Below, piece by piece: positions 41,214-43,246 of a stretch of DNA of 43,246 nt (its first letter is position 1; the number at the start of each line of letters is the position of its first letter). The stretch is from UBA4658 sp002405485. Lineage in GTDB: Bacteria; Planctomycetota; Phycisphaerae; Phycisphaerales; UBA1924. Both the position numbers and the translations under genes were made by a program. The notes beneath the pieces are model-generated. The model had not been told where the DNA came from and ran no database searches. It saw nothing but the letters and a program-made list of their open reading frames with translations. The stretch lies in the NCBI GenBank assembly GCA_036823255.1, contig DAISGC010000020.1, positions 1 through 43,246 of the forward strand, written 5' to 3'.

Positions 41214-42181
41214 TGACCGCATGTGCCATACTGGCTGCGGTGGTGTTGAACTCCGCCGCATTCGCCCAGGCCGACCGCTCATCCCCGTCCCCCCCGCCGC
41301 TTCCCATCGCATCGGACCTGCTCAATGAGCTGAAGGCCGAGTTCCCCACCAAGGGATCACTCACCCTTTCCTACCAGAACGCCGTCGGCATGAGCCGGAC
41401 CATCATCCGCCTGGACTTCGCGACCGGCGCATGGTGGGTGCTCCGAGAGGGCATGAACAATGTCCTCGGACGAAACCCGGCGGGCCTCGCCTTTGCCGGC
41501 ACGCCCTCGCCTGGCGGACTCCGCTTCGAACCGAGCGCACACTCCGGGCTGGACACGCCTCTCGACGATCCGCTCCCAACCCGCATGCTCATGATCATGC
41601 TCGATCGCAGCGCAGGCGCGGTTCGAGATGTTCGCGCGACGGATCAAGCTGGGGTCTTCCAGATCGTCTTCCAGCTCCCCCGCGGCAGCCGAAAGCTCGC
41701 GCTGAGCGAGATCCCGAGCACCGAGCTCGACCGCTGGAGCGGCCCGGAAAAAATCGATCGCACGGTCGAGGTGCTCTACGACCGGCCGAACCGTCGCGTG
41801 CTCTCAATGCGGGCTCAGGACATCAACCCGTCCGAGTGGTTCACCTCGACCTATGCCACGAGCGACTGCAGCCGAGGAGCCGTGCAAGTCACCTCCCGCC
41901 ATCCCGACCCAGACGTGACAATCACGCTGGTCGAGTGCACATGGTCAGAGACCAGCTCCGCGGCAGAGTTCGAGCCGGCCCGGGTCGAGGCCGCCGTGAT
42001 CGCACTTAAGGCCCCGGCAACGCCCGAAACTCCCGGCACTCCCGCCCCGCAGCCCGGCCAAAGCACACCCACTTCGACCGCCTTCGGCGTTCACCCGCTG
42101 GTCATCGCCGGGTCGGCCGTAGTTCTCCTGGCCGGGGGCCTCTGGTGCCGTCGACTGCTGCTGAATCGCCGACGCGGCTGA
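41201..42181 (+). CDS. Exported protein with C-terminal membrane anchor
   Basis: 326 aa. Signal peptide MLKLMTACAILAAVVLNSAAFA, then a Ser/Pro-rich link, a domain of about 230 residues of mixed strands without a recognised family, a Pro/Thr-rich hinge (PATPETPGTPAPQPGQSTPTS, about 275-295) and a final helix (LVIAGSAVVLLAGGLW) followed by CRRLLLNRRRG. The C-terminal hinge, helix and basic tail resemble sorting signals or a simple type I membrane anchor; no LPxTG or PEP motif is visible. ATG 41201 overlaps the upstream gene by 13 nt. The cluster suggests a surface role. Confidence 0.7.
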   Translation: MLKLMTACAILAAVVLNSAAFAQADRSSPSPPPLPIASDLLNELKAEFPTKGSLTLSYQNAVGMSRTIIRLDFATGAWWVLREGMNNVLGRNPAGLAFAGTPSPGGLRFEPSAHSGLDTPLDDPLPTRMLMIMLDRSAGAVRDVRATDQAGVFQIVFQLPRGSRKLALSEIPSTELDRWSGPEKIDRTVEVLYDRPNRRVLSMRAQDINPSEWFTSTYATSDCSRGAVQVTSRHPDPDVTITLVECTWSETSSAAEFEPARVEAAVIALKAPATPETPGTPAPQPGQSTPTSTAFGVHPLVIAGSAVVLLAGGLWCRRLLLNRRRG

Positions 42182-42256
42182 TCTTCGTGATCGACTCTGA
42201 TCGCCCCGATCGACGGAATCCTCACACTCGGCGACAGCATCTACGATCGACCGTCG

Positions 42257-42919
42257 ATGTCCAGCCACGCCCATCCCGTCATCCCGTTCACACCCGGTCC
42301 GCTGCCAACCGGCCAGACCGCGGAGTCTGCCGCCCGCGCTTTCCACCAGCGCATGAACACCCGCCGAAGCGTCCGCTTCTTTTCGGATCGCCCGGTCTCG
42401 GAAGACACCATTCGCGCATGCGTGCAGGCCGCCGGCACCGCCCCCAGCGGCGCGAACAAACAGCCCTGGCGGTTTGTGTGCGTTCAAGACCCTGGACTGA
42501 AGCGGCAGATCCGCCTCGAAGCCGAAGCCGAGGAACGCGAGTTCTACGCGCACAGAGCCAATCCGGAGTGGCTCGCCGACCTCGCGCCGCTGGAGACCAC
42601 GTCCGACAAACCGTTCCTCGAAACGGCCCCGTGGCTGATCGTGGTCTTCAAGCTCATGAAGACCGACGAGGGCGGCCAGGTCTACTACGTCAACGAGTCC
42701 GTCGGCATCGCCGCCGGACTCCTGATCGCCGCCATCCACCACGCGGGGCTCGTCACCCTCACCCACACGCCAAGCCCCATGGGCTTTCTGGGCAAGGTGC
42801 TCTCTCGACCAGAGCACGAGCGACCATACCTGCTCCTCCCCGTCGGTTACCCCGCAGCCGGGTGCGTCGTTCCGGACATCGCCCGTAAGCCGCTTGACCA
42901 GATCATGGTCATCCGCTGA
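42257..42919 (+). CDS. Nitroreductase-family flavoprotein, iodotyrosine-deiodinase-like
   Basis: 220 aa FMN enzyme. FMN-binding motif RRSVRFFSD (37-44), APSGANKQPWRF (62-73), and the late VGIAAGLLIAAIHHAGLVTLTHTPSP; the end RKPLDQIMV is shared with vertebrate iodotyrosine deiodinase (IYD), as is the spacing of NESVGIAAG. By alignment from memory with human IYD, Glu93, Tyr97 and Lys118 correspond to Glu157, Tyr161 and Lys182, the triad that holds the zwitterion of halotyrosine. That favours dehalogenation of halotyrosines over a generic nitroreductase, but activity is untested. It stands alone; no partner gene is evident. Confidence 0.85.
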   Translation: MSSHAHPVIPFTPGPLPTGQTAESAARAFHQRMNTRRSVRFFSDRPVSEDTIRACVQAAGTAPSGANKQPWRFVCVQDPGLKRQIRLEAEAEEREFYAHRANPEWLADLAPLETTSDKPFLETAPWLIVVFKLMKTDEGGQVYYVNESVGIAAGLLIAAIHHAGLVTLTHTPSPMGFLGKVLSRPEHERPYLLLPVGYPAAGCVVPDIARKPLDQIMVIR

Positions 42920-42976
42920 CCCGCGGTGCTCGCGACTCGTGCGTCCGCTCCGGCCACGACCGGTCCCGTGCCCGCA

Positions 42977-43005
42977 TTGACCGACCTGCGTGGTTCCTGT
43001 ATACT
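42977..43005 (+). promoter_or_regulatory. Near-consensus sigma-70 promoter
   Basis: TTGACC, exactly 17 nt, TATACT: five of six matches in both hexamers, the best promoter in the window. A transcript start is expected near 43012, leaving a 5' leader of about 125 nt before ATG 43138. The rest of the 218-nt gap shows no gene. Confidence 0.75.
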
Positions 43006-43137
43006 CCGCGTCTTTTTTGGGCCGGCGACGATCCGCTCGTACCCACGGCCGCCCCTGCCTTGCATGTCTGGGCAGGCTCGGCTCCGGGGAGCATCGTGTC
43101 CGGATTCGTGGGGTCATTCTCGCAGGAAGGGACACGC

Positions 43138-43246
43138 ATGGCAAAGTCCGCCAAGCCGAGCACCAAGTCCAAGTCCGCTTCCATACCCGCGTCCAAGCCC
43201 CCCAAGATAGCTCCCTCCAAGTCCGCAGCGCCCTCCCCGAAGAATG
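43138..43246 (+). CDS. Lys/Ser/Pro-rich protein, 5' end only
   Basis: The start of a gene cut by the window edge (36 residues). It begins MAKSAKPSTKSKS and continues rich in Lys, Ser, Pro and Ala, a disordered basic tail such as precedes DNA- or RNA-binding domains in many high-GC bacteria. AGGAAGG lies 7 nt before the ATG and a strong promoter lies 160 nt upstream, so high expression is expected. The family cannot be told from this part. Confidence 0.6.
   Translation, partial: MAKSAKPSTKSKSASIPASKPPKIAPSKSAAPSPKN

Noticed and set aside
1..43246. CRISPR arrays, insertion sequences, prophage genes, rRNA and tRNA genes
   Set aside because: I looked for direct repeat arrays, transposase motifs and tRNA T-loops on both strands and saw none; weak tRNAs could be missed by eye.

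Overview
The window is a high-GC bacterial chromosome segment with dense gene packing and many ATGA/GTGA start-stop overlaps. It most likely comes from a planctomycete of the class Phycisphaerae. The signs are a surface protein with an LEPR-type N-terminal motif (15337-17376), a secreted fibro-slime protein, ECF sigma factors with glycine-rich insertions next to membrane proteins, a C-terminal H-X10-DG signature as in planctomycete pilin-like proteins, a 108-residue ribosomal protein L35, and a hybrid pilus/type II secretion locus. No insertion sequence, prophage, CRISPR array, tRNA or rRNA was seen; this reads as core chromosome.

Layout. 28-5018: a hypothetical gene, aat (N-end-rule aminoacyl transferase), murA (peptidoglycan precursor synthesis), a secreted fibro-slime protein behind a structured leader, and a small tRNA-binding-domain protein preceded by a strong intrinsic terminator. 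5089-7495: a translationally coupled ECF sigma / membrane anti-sigma / exported coiled-coil protein operon. 7755-9715: a GHL10 (DUF187) lipoprotein and a DUF4286 protein. 9755-11942: a DoxX protein, the hopanoid radical-SAM enzyme HpnH and a small hypothetical protein. 12134-14120: a second ECF sigma factor with a repeat-bearing membrane partner. 14325-15175: rpmI-rplT. 15337-17376: the LEPR-motif surface protein.

17693-30267 is the centre of the window. An orphan sensor kinase is followed by a STAS protein and eleven genes that form a hybrid type IV pilus / type II secretion machine: assembly ATPase, platform protein, PilM, PilN-, PilO- and PilP/GspC-like inner-membrane proteins, and a set of pseudopilins (GspG/H/J/I-like and a GspK-like protein). 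No secretin, prepilin peptidase or retraction ATPase is present. On the other side, facing this operon, lies a CheY-like regulator coupled to a GAF/HD-GYP protein (30278-32343), so signalling genes bracket the machine.

32696-43246: an Lhr-type helicase overlapping pdeM (part of the ligase-associated DNA damage response set), a glycogen-debranching enzyme (amylo-alpha-1,6-glucosidase) whose stop codon abuts that of pdeM, guaB, a three-gene cluster of a lone pseudopilin, a cysteine-rich exported protein and a C-terminally anchored exported protein, an iodotyrosine-deiodinase-like nitroreductase, and the 5' end of a Lys/Ser/Pro-rich protein behind a near-consensus sigma-70 promoter.

The most interesting items are the secretin-less pilus operon with its STAS protein and Ala-Phe prepilin sites, a possible attenuator before the tRNA-binding gene, the pseudopilin/Cys-rich/anchored trio, and the nitroreductase that keeps the Glu-Tyr-Lys substrate triad of iodotyrosine deiodinase. 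All functions are read from sequence and from memory of the families; no database search was run.
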